From positions 496,001-560,000 of the forward strand of contig NZ_PYAX01000001.1 in NCBI RefSeq assembly GCF_003014735.1: a stretch of DNA of 64,000 nucleotides, in the 5' to 3' direction. Shown piece by piece: positions 27,681 to 37,575 of this stretch. The first letter of the stretch is position 1; every line of letters starts with the position of its first letter. The notes under the pieces are model-generated. The model saw nothing but the letters and a program-made list of their open reading frames with translations, had not been told where the DNA came from and made no database searches. Both the position numbers and the translations under genes were made by a program. The stretch is from Saccharothrix carnea (GTDB lineage: Bacteria; Actinomycetota; Actinomycetes; Mycobacteriales; Pseudonocardiaceae).

Positions 27681-27709
27681 AATGCCGCCGACCTGTGGCC
27701 GGCGGCATT
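27681..27709. promoter_or_regulatory. perfect hairpin between the GGPYKPT gene and the CHAT gene
   Basis: AATGCCGCCG and CGGCGGCATT enclose a 9-base loop in the 87-base gap. With no U-run it may be a partial terminator or RNA-processing site that makes the small protein more abundant than the CHAT protein; this is inference. Confidence 0.6.
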
Positions 27710-27745
27710 CGGTGTGACGTCACCGTGATTGTCGGTGACCGGTTA

Positions 27746-28027
27746 TTACTTCGTCTGGGTGACAGCCGCCGGCTCGTCGGTCGTCGGCTTGTAAGGCCCG
27801 CCGTTGGTCTCCGGGTCGCCGGTCGGCTTGTACGGGCCGCCCATCGGCTTCACCAGCCGCTCGACCTCGGGGTCGTCGGTGGTCGGCTTGTACGGGCCAC
27901 CGGTGGGTTCCAGGCCACCGACGTCGACCAGGTCGACGCTGGTCTGGCCGGTGTCGACGCCCCCGTCGACGACCGCGTCCTCGATGGCGTCGATCTCGGC
28001 GACGAGCTTCGGATCGGTGCGGGTCAT
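27746..28027 (-). CDS. small acidic protein with three GGPYKPT repeats
   Basis: 93 residues from ATG 28027, with a strong GGGGAGG 7 bases upstream. The first 40 residues are acidic and probably helical (DPKLVAEIDAIEDAVVDGG). Then GGPYKPT occurs at 43-49, 63-69 and 76-82, each followed by an Asp/Pro/Glu-rich spacer. There is no signal peptide, no membrane segment and no Cys. I do not recognise a family. It sits upstream of the CHAT gene in the same orientation. The regular repeats suggest a protease substrate, a multi-site binding partner, or a multi-core peptide precursor. Confidence 0.8.
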   Translation of the reverse strand: MTRTDPKLVAEIDAIEDAVVDGGVDTGQTSVDLVDVGGLEPTGGPYKPTTDDPEVERLVKPMGGPYKPTGDPETNGGPYKPTTDEPAAVTQTK

Positions 28028-28446
28028 GGTGTTGCCTCCCCTACAACGGGCCCCTGATCGGGGCAGCCTCGGCGGCTGATCCAGGTAGTTTCGGTGGCCC
28101 CCCGGCCTGCCGAACGGCCCAAGCGTGACACAGATGGACGCACCTGGGGAGGTGGAGATTTACCTAGAGCTACCAACGGGCTGATCTTGAGCTTCGCTGA
28201 CCAGCACCGCAGAGCCGGTTCGAGGGGCGTTACCACTCGAATGGGGGAACGTGTTAACAGGCTGCAGGCGCCCTGGACCCGCAATAAGGCGAGTCCACGC
28301 GGTCCGCCCGACGTGGAATCGCACCGCGGTAATTCCCCGTTCGGCCACGGGCCGTCCCGAAATGGTGACGAACGGTGTCCGAGTGGACGAATCGCGAATG
28401 GACCACCCCCGGCGCGGACCCGACTCGGGCACATCGGGCACAAAAC
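28028..28446. other. gene-free stretch upstream of the GGPYKPT gene
   Basis: About 420 bases between the small-protein start and the gatB terminator. Open frames on both strands are short or shadow-like and lack ribosome sites. I see no confident promoter, although it must contain the promoter of the GGPYKPT-CHAT pair. Confidence 0.5.
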
Positions 28447-28489
28447 GGCGGTGGGGCGGGGCCGCGTCACGCAGCACCGCCCCACCGCC
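28447..28489 (-). terminator. intrinsic terminator of the gatCAB operon
   Basis: GGCGGTGGGGCGG and CCGCCCCACCGCC form a perfect 13-bp stem 11 bases after the gatB stop, followed on the minus strand by GTTTTG. Confidence 0.8.
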
Positions 28490-28500
28490 GGGTCGAACCC

Positions 28501-30003
28501 CTACGAACAGCGGGCGATGATCAGCTCGCGCACGCGCTTCGCGTCCGCCTGGCCCTTCGTCGCCTTCATCACCGCGCCGACGATCGCACCCGCCGCGGCC
28601 ACCTTGCCGTCGCGGATCTTCGCCGCCACGTCCGGCTGCGCGGCCAGCGCCTCGTCCACCGCCTTCTCCAGCGCCGAGTCGTCCGAGACGACCTTCAGGC
28701 CACGCGCCTCGATGACGGCCTCCGGCTCGCCCTCGCCGTCCAGCACGCCGGTCACCACCTCGCGCGCGAGCTTGTTGGTCAGCTCACCGGAGTTCACCAG
28801 CGCGATCACCCGGGCGATCTGCGCCGGCGTGATGCCCAGCTCGGCCAGCTCGACACCGCGGGCGTTGGCCTCCTTGGTCAGGTAGGCCACCCACCACGAC
28901 CGGGCCTCGGCGTGCGTCGCGCCCGCGTCCACCGTGGCCGTCACCAGGTCCACCGCACCCGCGTTGACCAGGTCGCGCAGCTCGGCGTCGGTCAGCGACC
29001 ACTCCTGCTGCACCCGCTTGCGGCGCTCCCACGGCAGCTCCGGCAGCGTGCCGCGCAGTTCCTCCACCCACTCGCGCGACGGCGCGATCGGCACCAGGTC
29101 GGGCTCCGGGAAGTACCGGTAGTCCTCCGCGGTCTCCTTCGTGCGGCCCGACGAGGTGGACCCCGTCGACTCGTCGAAGTGCCTGGTCTCCTGGGTGATC
29201 TCGCCGCCGGACGCCAGCAGCGCCGCCTGGCGGGTCATCTCGAACCGCACCGCCCGCTCGACGCTGCGCAGCGAGTTCACGTTCTTGGTCTCGGTGCGCG
29301 TGCCGAACTCGGTCGCGTCCTTGGCCATCAGCGACACGTTCGCGTCGCAGCGCAGCGAACCCTGGTCCATCCGCACGTCCGACACGTCCAGCGCCTTCAG
29401 CAGGTCGCGCAACGCGGTCACGTAGGCCCGCGCCACCTCCGGCGCCCGCTCACCGGTGCCCGTGATCGGCTTGGTGACGATCTCGATCAGCGGCACGCCC
29501 GCGCGGTTGTAGTCGAGCAGCGAGTGCTCCGCGCCGTGGATCCGCCCGGTCGCGCCGCCGACGTGCAGCGACTTGCCGGTGTCCTCCTCCATGTGCGCGC
29601 GCTCGATCTCGACCCGGAACAGCGAGCCGTCGTCCAGCGTCACGTCCAGGTAGCCGTTGAACGCGATCGGCTCGTCGTACTGCGAGGTCTGGAAGTTCTT
29701 CGGCATGTCCGGGTAGAAGTAGTTCTTCCGGGCGAACCGGCACCACTCGGCGATCTCGCAGTTGAGCGCCAACCCGATCCGGATCGCCGACTCCACCGCC
29801 TTGCCGTTGAGCGCGGGCAGCGCGCCGGGCATGCCCAGGCACACCGGGCAGACCTGCGTGTTCGGCTCGCCGCCGAAGACGTTCGCGCAGCCGCAGAACA
29901 TCTTGGTGTTGGTGTGCAGCTCGACGTGCACCTCCAACCCCAGCACCGGGTCGAAGCGCTCGATGACCTCGGCGTAGTCCATCAGCTCGTGCACCGACGT
30001 CAT
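28501..30003 (-). CDS. gatB: Asp-tRNA(Asn)/Glu-tRNA(Gln) amidotransferase subunit B
   Basis: 500 residues. It binds misacylated tRNA and phosphorylates the Glu or Asp for amidation. Visible blocks are [40 protein letters not shown] with the zinc-type cysteines, [35 protein letters not shown] and [15 protein letters not shown], plus the C-terminal YqeY-like tail. The ATG overlaps the stop of the 63-residue membrane protein by four bases. Confidence 0.97.
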   Translation of the reverse strand: MTSVHELMDYAEVIERFDPVLGLEVHVELHTNTKMFCGCANVFGGEPNTQVCPVCLGMPGALPALNGKAVESAIRIGLALNCEIAEWCRFARKNYFYPDMPKNFQTSQYDEPIAFNGYLDVTLDDGSLFRVEIERAHMEEDTGKSLHVGGATGRIHGAEHSLLDYNRAGVPLIEIVTKPITGTGERAPEVARAYVTALRDLLKALDVSDVRMDQGSLRCDANVSLMAKDATEFGTRTETKNVNSLRSVERAVRFEMTRQAALLASGGEITQETRHFDESTGSTSSGRTKETAEDYRYFPEPDLVPIAPSREWVEELRGTLPELPWERRKRVQQEWSLTDAELRDLVNAGAVDLVTATVDAGATHAEARSWWVAYLTKEANARGVELAELGITPAQIARVIALVNSGELTNKLAREVVTGVLDGEGEPEAVIEARGLKVVSDDSALEKAVDEALAAQPDVAAKIRDGKVAAAGAIVGAVMKATKGQADAKRVRELIIARCS

Positions 30004-30187
30004 GCCTTCCCGTCCTTCCGCAGACCCCGCACGGCCAGCGCCGCGCCGGTGATCGCCACCAGGATGCTCGCCGCCGCGTTGGCCAGGGCGAGCTTGTCGT
30101 TCTTGCCGCGAGCCGACTTCAACGTGGAGAACGCGCTGGTGGCCGCACCCGCGGCGCCGACGAGCGCGAGGACCGTACGCGCCCGCT

Positions 30188-30191
<4 letters not shown>
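30000..30191 (-). CDS. small hydrophobic protein between gatA and gatB
   Basis: 63 residues, [20 protein letters not shown] at the start, with a second hydrophobic segment ([21 protein letters not shown]) and a basic tail. Two short membrane segments are predicted by eye. Its start and stop each overlap a gat gene by four bases, strong evidence that it is translated as part of the operon. I recognise no family; a link to GatCAB is suggested only by position. Confidence 0.75.
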
Positions 30192-31704
<1,513 letters not shown>

Positions 31705-31708
<4 letters not shown>

Positions 31709-32004
31709 GCTTCCTCCCCCAGGATGCGGGGCACGCGGAAACGGCCGTCCTCGGCGGCGGGGGCGCCCGCGAGCGCCTGCTGCTGACCGAGGCTGGGACG
31801 CACCACGTCCTCGCGGAACACGTTGGTCAGCGGAACGGCGTGCGAAGTGGGCGGGATGTCCGCGGTGGCGATGTCGCCCACCGTGGCCACCGACTGCAGG
31901 ATCACGTCAAGCTGGCCGGCGAACAGGTCGAGCTCGTCGTCGGTGACGGCGAGCCTCGCCAAGCGGGCCAGGTGCGCGACCTCGTCGCGGGAGATGCTGG
32001 GCAC
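31705..32004 (-). CDS. gatC: Asp-tRNA(Asn)/Glu-tRNA(Gln) amidotransferase subunit C
   Basis: 99 residues with the usual [36 protein letters not shown] start and the [22 protein letters not shown] tail that wraps GatA. It starts at GTG 32004 and is the first gene of gatC-gatA-(orf63)-gatB. The 218-base gap to the divergent ACT gene must hold both promoters. Confidence 0.95.
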
Positions 32005-32222
32005 CTCGTCAACCCCCGTGGGTCGGTTCTTCGGATTTTGGACCTGCCGAGTCTATTGGCTGGTCAGGCCGACCTCCGACCGGGTTGCCCGCGCTCGCGC
32101 GCGAGGGTGCGCGATTTTACCCGTGTGCAACGCGCCCGGTGGGTCGGAAAGCGAAGCTGCGTCTGCGAGAATCATCGGCCGGCGAGTTTCCACCTCGACG
32201 TTCCACCTTGGAGGCGTGCACC

Positions 32223-32876
32223 GTGTCCTTCCTGATCCGGGTCCAGCTCCCGGACCGTCCCGGCACCCTGGGCGCGGTCGCCTCCGCGCTCGGCGCGATC
32301 GGGGCCGACATCCTCAGCGTGGACGTGGTGGAGCGCGGGGCGGGCCTGGCCATCGACGACCTGGTGGTCGAACTGCCGTCCGGGCGGCTGCCGGACGTGC
32401 TGATCACGGCCGCGGAGTCCATCGAAGGGGTCGAGGTGGACGCCGTGCGGCCGTACGCGGGTGTGCTGGACACCCACCGCGAGCTGGAGTTGGTGGAGGA
32501 CATCGCCGACGACCCGCGCAACGGGCTGGCGGTGTTCACCGAGGGCGTGCCGAAGATCATCCGGGCGGGGTGGGCGGTGGTCGTGTCGTGGGACGGCCGC
32601 ACCGTGCACCGCCTGACCTCGTCGTCGGCCGCGCCGGAGACCAAGCTGGCGACCCCGCCGTGGCTGCCGCTGGCCCGCGCCACCGTGCTGGACGGCGAGG
32701 ACTCGTGGGTGCCGGAGACGTGGCAGGAACTGGGCACCGAACTGGCCGCCACCCCGCTGGGCAAACCGGACCGCGTCCTGCTGGTGGGCCGCCCCGGCGG
32801 CCCGATGTTCCGCGCCGCCGAAGTCGCCCGCCTCGCCCACCTGGCCGGCATCGTCTCCGTCGTCCTCCCCGACTAA
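32223..32876 (+). CDS. ACT domain protein
   Basis: 217 residues from GTG 32223. The N-terminal ACT domain (MSFLIRVQLPDRPGTLGAVASALGAIGADILSVDVVERG) is followed by a second region of unknown fold with AVFTEGVPKIIRAGWAVVVSW and a C-terminal VLLVGRPGGPMFRAAEVARLAHLAGI. ACT domains bind amino acids. A homologous ACT protein lies divergent from gatC in M. tuberculosis (Rv3013), so the pairing is conserved. Its target is unknown. Confidence 0.85.
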   Translation: MSFLIRVQLPDRPGTLGAVASALGAIGADILSVDVVERGAGLAIDDLVVELPSGRLPDVLITAAESIEGVEVDAVRPYAGVLDTHRELELVEDIADDPRNGLAVFTEGVPKIIRAGWAVVVSWDGRTVHRLTSSSAAPETKLATPPWLPLARATVLDGEDSWVPETWQELGTELAATPLGKPDRVLLVGRPGGPMFRAAEVARLAHLAGIVSVVLPD

Positions 32877-32878
32877 CC

Positions 32879-33026
32879 CCGCGAGAGTCCAACGTTCACG
32901 GCGCGAGAGTCCAACGCTCAGGCACCCCGAATTCAACGCTCGGCCCGACCAGCCGGTACGTCCGAGCGTTGAACTCACGGGTCCTGAGCGTTGGACTCTC
33001 GCGCGCTCAGCGTTGGACTCTCGCGG
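32879..33026. repeat. nested inverted-repeat array, locus D of the 3'-end family
   Basis: Forward units CGAGAGTCCAACGTTC (about 32881) and CGAGAGTCCAACGCTC (about 32903), GAATTCAACGCTCGG (about 32929), then inverted units CGAGCGTTGAACTC (about 32962), GAGCGTTGGACTCTCGCG (about 32985) and CAGCGTTGGACTCTCGCG (about 33008). The order is the mirror image U-U-V / V'-U'-U', as at locus A. It fills the gap between the convergent ACT and LysE genes and abuts both stop codons. Confidence 0.88.
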
Positions 33027-33665
33027 TCAGGGGTGGCGGCTGGTGGTGGCGATGGTGACGCCCAGGCCGATCATGGTCAGGCCGCCGGCGCCGCCCACCA
33101 GGGCCAAGCGGCGGGGTGAACGGGCGAACCAGGTGCGGGCGGTGGCGGCGGCCAGGCCCCAGACGCTGTCGGACGCCAGCGCGATGACGTTGAACAGCAG
33201 GCCGAGCAGGAGCATCTGAGCCGCGACGCCGCCCTGCGCGCGGTCCACGAACTGCGGCAGCACGGCGGCGAAGAACACGATCGTCTTCGGGTTCGCCACG
33301 CCGACCGCGAAGCCCTCCCACAACGTGCGCAGCCCGCCGTGCGCCGGACCACCGGCGGTGAACGACGCGTGCAACGCCCCGCGCTGCCGCACCGCCTTCA
33401 CCCCCAGGTACACCAGGTACGCGGCGCCCACCAGCTTCAACGTCGTGAACACGACCGCCGAACGCTCCACCACCGCCCCGACACCGAACGCGACGGCCAC
33501 GACCAGCGCGTAAGCCCCGAGCGTGTTGCCCAGCACGGTGATCAGCGCGGCCCGACGCCCCTGCGCCAACGCCCGCCCGACCACGAACAGCACGCTCGGC
33601 CCGGGGATCACGATCAGCAGGAACGACATGGCCGCGAAGGCGAGCAGCCGGTCAGTGGACACCAT
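33027..33665 (-). CDS. LysE family amino-acid exporter
   Basis: 212 residues with five to six hydrophobic segments. The family start is clear (LLAFAAMSFLLIVIPGPSVLFVVGRALAQGRRAALITVLGNTLG), with the PGP motif in helix 1 and NPKTIVFFAAVLPQFVD in the middle. RhtB/LysE proteins export amino acids or derivatives; the substrate is not predictable. ATG 33665 or the GTG next to it may be the start. It follows the BKACE gene on the same strand after 50 bases. Confidence 0.92.
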   Translation of the reverse strand: MVSTDRLLAFAAMSFLLIVIPGPSVLFVVGRALAQGRRAALITVLGNTLGAYALVVAVAFGVGAVVERSAVVFTTLKLVGAAYLVYLGVKAVRQRGALHASFTAGGPAHGGLRTLWEGFAVGVANPKTIVFFAAVLPQFVDRAQGGVAAQMLLLGLLFNVIALASDSVWGLAAATARTWFARSPRRLALVGGAGGLTMIGLGVTIATTSRHP

Positions 33666-33715
33666 GCCGCCACGAAACCACGATCCGCACCCCCGCTACC
33701 AGCGTTTTTCCACCC

Positions 33716-34423
33716 TCACCGAGCCAGTTCCACGAGCTGGGCGTTGTCGACCGCCGCCGTGCCGTCACGCGCGGTGAGCGTGTCCTCGAGACCGATCCGC
33801 GTGTCCAGCCCGCGCGCCACCGCGAGGTCGAGCACCGGCCACGCGCTGTCGTCCTCACCGTGCAGCAGGATCGGCACACCCAGCGGAACCAGCAGGTCCA
33901 CCAGCCGCACGGCGTCGTCCACGGTCTCCCCCGGCTGCACCTCCGCCAGCACCCGCACCGTCCCCGCGGGCACGCCGACGTCCAGCAACGTCCGCGCCGC
34001 CCCCACGTCGAACACACCGAGCTCGATCCCGATCCCCGCGTCACGCAGCGCCGCGGCCACGCCGAGCCAGCCGTCCTCGTGGACGTTGACGGACGCGAAG
34101 TCGGGACGTCCGGCCGCCAGCCCCGCCCACCCGAGCACCAGCTCCGCCCGTCGCACGGGATCCGGCACGATCCACGCGCCGGTGGTCACGCCGATCTCCG
34201 CGTGCGCCACGGCGGCCCGCACCACGGACACCGCCGTCGCGACCTCCGGACCGGCCAGCACCTCCAACCCCACCACGTCACGCGGGTGCAGGTGGAACGA
34301 CGTCACGCCCAGCTCGGCGCACCCCGCGGCGTCGGCCGCCAGCTGCTGCGGGGTGATCGGCAGACTAGGGTGGCTGCCCGGCTCACGGGCGCCGTTCAGA
34401 CAAGCCTGGAGCACGAAACCCAC
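33716..34423 (-). CDS. 3-keto-5-aminohexanoate cleavage (BKACE/DUF849) family protein
   Basis: 235 residues, shorter than the usual 270-300. The TIM-barrel family features are present: LQACLNGAREPGSHPSLPITPQQLAADA at the start, zinc histidines in TSFHLHPRD, the strand SVNVHEDGW, and the C-terminal RIGLEDTLTARDG block. BKACE enzymes condense a beta-keto acid with acetyl-CoA; the substrate varies widely and cannot be read here. It starts at GTG 34423, divergent from the SWIM gene, with no clear ribosome site. Confidence 0.85.
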   Translation of the reverse strand: MGFVLQACLNGAREPGSHPSLPITPQQLAADAAGCAELGVTSFHLHPRDVVGLEVLAGPEVATAVSVVRAAVAHAEIGVTTGAWIVPDPVRRAELVLGWAGLAAGRPDFASVNVHEDGWLGVAAALRDAGIGIELGVFDVGAARTLLDVGVPAGTVRVLAEVQPGETVDDAVRLVDLLVPLGVPILLHGEDDSAWPVLDLAVARGLDTRIGLEDTLTARDGTAAVDNAQLVELAR

Positions 34424-34449
34424 CGAACCACAAGGTGTTGGATACCGCC

Positions 34450-34860
34450 ATGCCGACGCTGACCTCAGCCCTGCTGCGCCACCACGCGGGCGCCAAGTCG
34501 TACTGGCGCGGGCTGACCTACCGGGACTCCGTGGTCGAGCTGTCCGTCCGCTCGCGGCACGTGGAAGGCGTGGTCGTCGGCGCGGATGAGTACCGGGTGA
34601 CCTTGGAGTGGGACGACACCCGCCTGGTCGGCGCCTGCACCTGCCCGTACGGGTCGCAGGGCTTCTTCTGCAAGCACTGCGTCGCGCTGGGCCTGGTGCT
34701 GCTGGAGCGCGGCCTGACCGTGCCGCCGCCGGACGCGGAGGACGAGGAGCTGCGCGACCGCCTCGCCGAACTCGACCACGCGACCCTGGTGGAGCTGCTC
34801 TACGACCGCGCCGCGCGCGACCGGTCGCTGCGCGACGAGATCATGCGAGTTCGAGGCTGA
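34450..34860 (+). CDS. SWIM zinc-finger protein
   Basis: 136 residues from ATG 34450; a GTG at 34435 is the alternative start. The SWIM motif CTCPYGSQGFFCKHC (CxC...CxH) is at about 62-76, preceded by the usual beta-rich segment (VEGVVVGADEYRVTLEWDDTRLVGAC). The C-terminus is helical (LRDRLAELDHATLVELLYDRAARD). SWIM domains bind nucleic acid or protein. Its last 20 bases overlap the convergent GNAT gene. Confidence 0.85.
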   Translation: MPTLTSALLRHHAGAKSYWRGLTYRDSVVELSVRSRHVEGVVVGADEYRVTLEWDDTRLVGACTCPYGSQGFFCKHCVALGLVLLERGLTVPPPDAEDEELRDRLAELDHATLVELLYDRAARDRSLRDEIMRVRG

Positions 34861-35347
34861 ACCCGAGCGCGGTCACGTCCACGCCCGGCACCGGCCGCCA
34901 GTCCCGGTCGGGCTGTCGCCGGAACCCCAGCCGCCGGTAGAGCCGGTGCGCCGTGGTCATGTGCTCGGAGCTGCTCATCACCAGCCGCCGCGCGCCGAGT
35001 TCCCGCGCCCGCACGATCACCGCCCGCACCAACGCCTCACCGACACCGCGGCCGCGCGCGGCCGGGCTCACCGCGAGCATCCGGAACTCCACCTCGCCGT
35101 CCCGGCTGACCTCGGCGTACGGGGTGCCGGGCCGGACCACGGTGACGGTGCCGAGCACGGTGTCCTCGACGTCCACCGCCACCAGCAGCTCCGCTTCACG
35201 GGCCCGGGTGCGCGTATCGACCAGCGTGTCGGCGTACCCGCCGGTGTGGCTGTCGATGTGGCGGTCGGCCTGGTAGGCGGCCACGGTGATCGCACCCGCC
35301 GCCGCCCACTCGTCTTCCCTGGCGGGCCTCACCACGATGTCGGCCAT
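34841..35347 (-). CDS. GNAT family N-acetyltransferase
   Basis: 168 residues from ATG 35347, with GAGGGGA well placed upstream. The acetyl-CoA motif is MLAVSPAARGRGVGEALVRAVIVRARELG, followed by RLVMSSSEHMTTAHRLYRRLGFRRQPD. The substrate is unknown. It ends inside the 3' end of the SWIM gene on the other strand. Confidence 0.9.
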   Translation of the reverse strand: MADIVVRPAREDEWAAAGAITVAAYQADRHIDSHTGGYADTLVDTRTRAREAELLVAVDVEDTVLGTVTVVRPGTPYAEVSRDGEVEFRMLAVSPAARGRGVGEALVRAVIVRARELGARRLVMSSSEHMTTAHRLYRRLGFRRQPDRDWRPVPGVDVTALGFSLELA

Positions 35348-35580
35348 CTGGTTCCCCTCTGCGCGTCATCGGACAGTCCACGATTGTCGTCCACACAACT
35401 GCCGCGCCAGGGGTTCGATCAAGATTCCGGTCCGAGGTCGGGCCGGATGTCACCCGTGCCGCCCCGCGGACCCGCAAGACTGCGGCCGCGACGGCGTGCT
35501 CGGCGCGTTAATCGGTTGCCGGTGTCGTGACCGGCTGCTTCGGTGGTGGCTGTCCCTGGTGTCCACCGAGGAGGACGATC

Positions 35581-35691
35581 GTGCGAGCTGTCATGCCCTT
35601 CCAGAAGGTCGTAATCGCCTGTCTCGAAGAGGACTTGACGCTTGGTGCGAACGCTGAACCTGGGGATCCTGGCGCACGTCGACGCCGGTAA
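35581..35691 (+). CDS. upstream ORF overlapping the ribosomal-protection gene start
   Basis: A 36-codon ORF begins at GTG 35581 behind a near-perfect GAGGAGG at 35567-35573 (spacing 7) and reads MRAVMPFQKVVIACLEEDLT, ending in GARRRR and TAA at 35689-35691. It overlaps the first 47 bases of the resistance gene in another frame. Its ribosome site is better than that of the main gene, so its translation should affect main-gene expression. Antibiotic-dependent ribosome stalling on such leaders is known for other ribosome-targeting resistance genes; here it is inference. Confidence 0.6.
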   Translation: MRAVMPFQKVVIACLEEDLTLGANAEPGDPGARRRR

Positions 35692-37561
35692 GACGAGCCT
35701 GACCGAGCGGCTGCTGCACGCCGCCGGTGTCATCGACGAGGTCGGCAGCGTCGACGACGGCAGCACGCGGACCGATTCGCTCGCGCTGGAACGACGGCGC
35801 GGCATCACCATCAAGGCCGCGGTGGTGTCGTTCGACGTCGGCGGCACGACGGTCAACCTGATCGACACCCCCGGTCACCCGGACTTCATCGCCGAGGTGG
35901 AACGGGTGCTCGGCGTGCTCGACGGCGCGGTGCTGGTGGTGTCGGCGGTCGAGGGCGTGCAGGCGCAGACCCGCGTGCTGATGCGGGCGTTGCGGCGGTT
36001 GCGCATCCCGACGCTGGTGTTCGTCAACAAGGTGGACCGGGGTGGGGCGCGGCCGGAGTCGGTGCTGCGGGACGTCGCGGCTCTCCTGACGCCGTCCGTG
36101 GTGGCGATGGGCCGGGTGGTCGGGGCCGGCGGTCGTGCGGCTCACGTCGTGCCGGTGATCGGTGACGGCGCGGTCGAGGTGTTGGCCGAGCACGACGACG
36201 CCGTGCTGGCCGCCTACGTCGACGGGCGGGAAGTGCCCGGTCTCCGTGCGGTAGTGGCGGCGCAGGCGCGGCGGTGCGCGGTGCACCCCGTGTTCTTCGG
36301 GTCGGCGATCACGGGCGCGGGCGTGCCGGAGTTGGCGGCGGGGATCGCGGAGTTCCTGCCCGCGTCGTCCGGTGATCCGGACGGGCCGGTGTCCAGGGTG
36401 GTGTTCAAGGTGGAACGCGGCCCGGGTGGTGAGCGGGTGGCGTTCGTGCGGATGTTCTCCGGGACGGTGCGGGTGCGCGACCGGTTGCCGGAGCGGGTCA
36501 CCGGGCTGGCCGTGTTCTCGCGGGGTGCGGCGGTGCGCTGTGACGCCGTCCGCGCGGGGCAGGTGGCGAAGGTGTGGGGATTGGAGGGCGTCCGGATCGG
36601 TGACGCGCTCGGCACACCGCCTCCGGGCGAGGGGCACCGGTTCGCGCCGCCGACGTTGGAGGCCGTCGTGGTGCCCTCGCGGGAGGCCGACCGCGGGGCG
36701 CTGCACGTCGCGCTGACGCGGTTGGCCGAGCGGGACCCGTTGATCGGGCTGCGGCACGGCGGGCGCGTTTCGCTGTACGGCGAGGTGCAGAAGGAGGTGC
36801 TGCAGGCGACGTTGGCCGAGGAGTACGGGGTGGAGGTCGAGTTCCGGGAGACGACCACCATCTGCTTGGAGCGGCCGGTCGGGGTGGGGACGGCGGTGGA
36901 GTTCATCGGTAGCGGCGGGAACCCCTTCCTGGCGACGGTCGGGTTGCGGGTGGAGCCGGGTGACGGGGTGACGTTCGCGTTGGGCGTGGAGCTGGGATCC
37001 ATGCCGCTCGCGTTCTTCAAGGCCGTCGAGGAGACCGTGCGGGAGACGCTCGGGCAGGGGTTGTGCGGGTGGCAGGTCACCGATTGCGCGGTGACGATGA
37101 CGCACGCCGGGTACTGGGCGCGGCAGTCGCACGCGCACGGGACGTTCGACAAGAGCATGTCGAGCACGGCGGGCGACTTCCGGTTGCTGACGCCGTTGGT
37201 GCTGCTCTCGGCGTTGCGTTCGGCGGGGACGTCGGTGCTCTCACCCGTGCACCGGTTCACGTTGGAGGTGCCGGGGGATGTTCTCGGTGCGCTGACGCCC
37301 GTGATGGCGCGGTTGCGGGCGGTGATCCTGAGCAGCGTGCCGCGTGGGCGGGTGACCGTGGTGGAGGGCGAGGTGCCGGCGGCGTTCGTGCACGGGTTCC
37401 AGCGGACCGTGCCCGCTCTGACGCGTGGTGAAGGCGTGTTGGAGACGGCGTTCTCGCACCACGCCCCGGTGCGCGGCGTCGTGCCCATGCGGGACCGGTC
37501 GGATCACAACCCGTTGAACCGCAAGGAATACCTGCTGCGCGTGACGCGGCGGGCCGACTGA
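35645..37561 (+). CDS. tetracycline resistance ribosomal-protection protein (Otr(A)/TetM-like GTPase)
   Basis: 638 residues from GTG 35645 (a TTG one codon earlier is possible). It is an EF-G paralogue: P-loop AHVDAGKT at 10-17, switch II DTPGH, NKVD, and the domains II-V order, ending with ETAFSHHAPVRGVVP and DHNPLNRKEYLLRVT. The residues match the Otr(A)/Tet(M) group, which removes tetracycline from the ribosome, and not the EF-G group, which is longer. Natural actinomycete copies often serve self-resistance or intrinsic resistance; no tetracycline biosynthetic genes are in the window. The next gene follows after 14 bases. Confidence 0.88.
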   Translation: MRTLNLGILAHVDAGKTSLTERLLHAAGVIDEVGSVDDGSTRTDSLALERRRGITIKAAVVSFDVGGTTVNLIDTPGHPDFIAEVERVLGVLDGAVLVVSAVEGVQAQTRVLMRALRRLRIPTLVFVNKVDRGGARPESVLRDVAALLTPSVVAMGRVVGAGGRAAHVVPVIGDGAVEVLAEHDDAVLAAYVDGREVPGLRAVVAAQARRCAVHPVFFGSAITGAGVPELAAGIAEFLPASSGDPDGPVSRVVFKVERGPGGERVAFVRMFSGTVRVRDRLPERVTGLAVFSRGAAVRCDAVRAGQVAKVWGLEGVRIGDALGTPPPGEGHRFAPPTLEAVVVPSREADRGALHVALTRLAERDPLIGLRHGGRVSLYGEVQKEVLQATLAEEYGVEVEFRETTTICLERPVGVGTAVEFIGSGGNPFLATVGLRVEPGDGVTFALGVELGSMPLAFFKAVEETVRETLGQGLCGWQVTDCAVTMTHAGYWARQSHAHGTFDKSMSSTAGDFRLLTPLVLLSALRSAGTSVLSPVHRFTLEVPGDVLGALTPVMARLRAVILSSVPRGRVTVVEGEVPAAFVHGFQRTVPALTRGEGVLETAFSHHAPVRGVVPMRDRSDHNPLNRKEYLLRVTRRAD

Positions 37562-37575
37562 CACAGGAGACGGTT

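Noticed and set aside
28024..28885. Overlapping open frames on both strands between the GGPYKPT gene and gatB
   Set aside because: No ribosome sites, no homology pattern, and they run over the gatB terminator or antisense to gatB.
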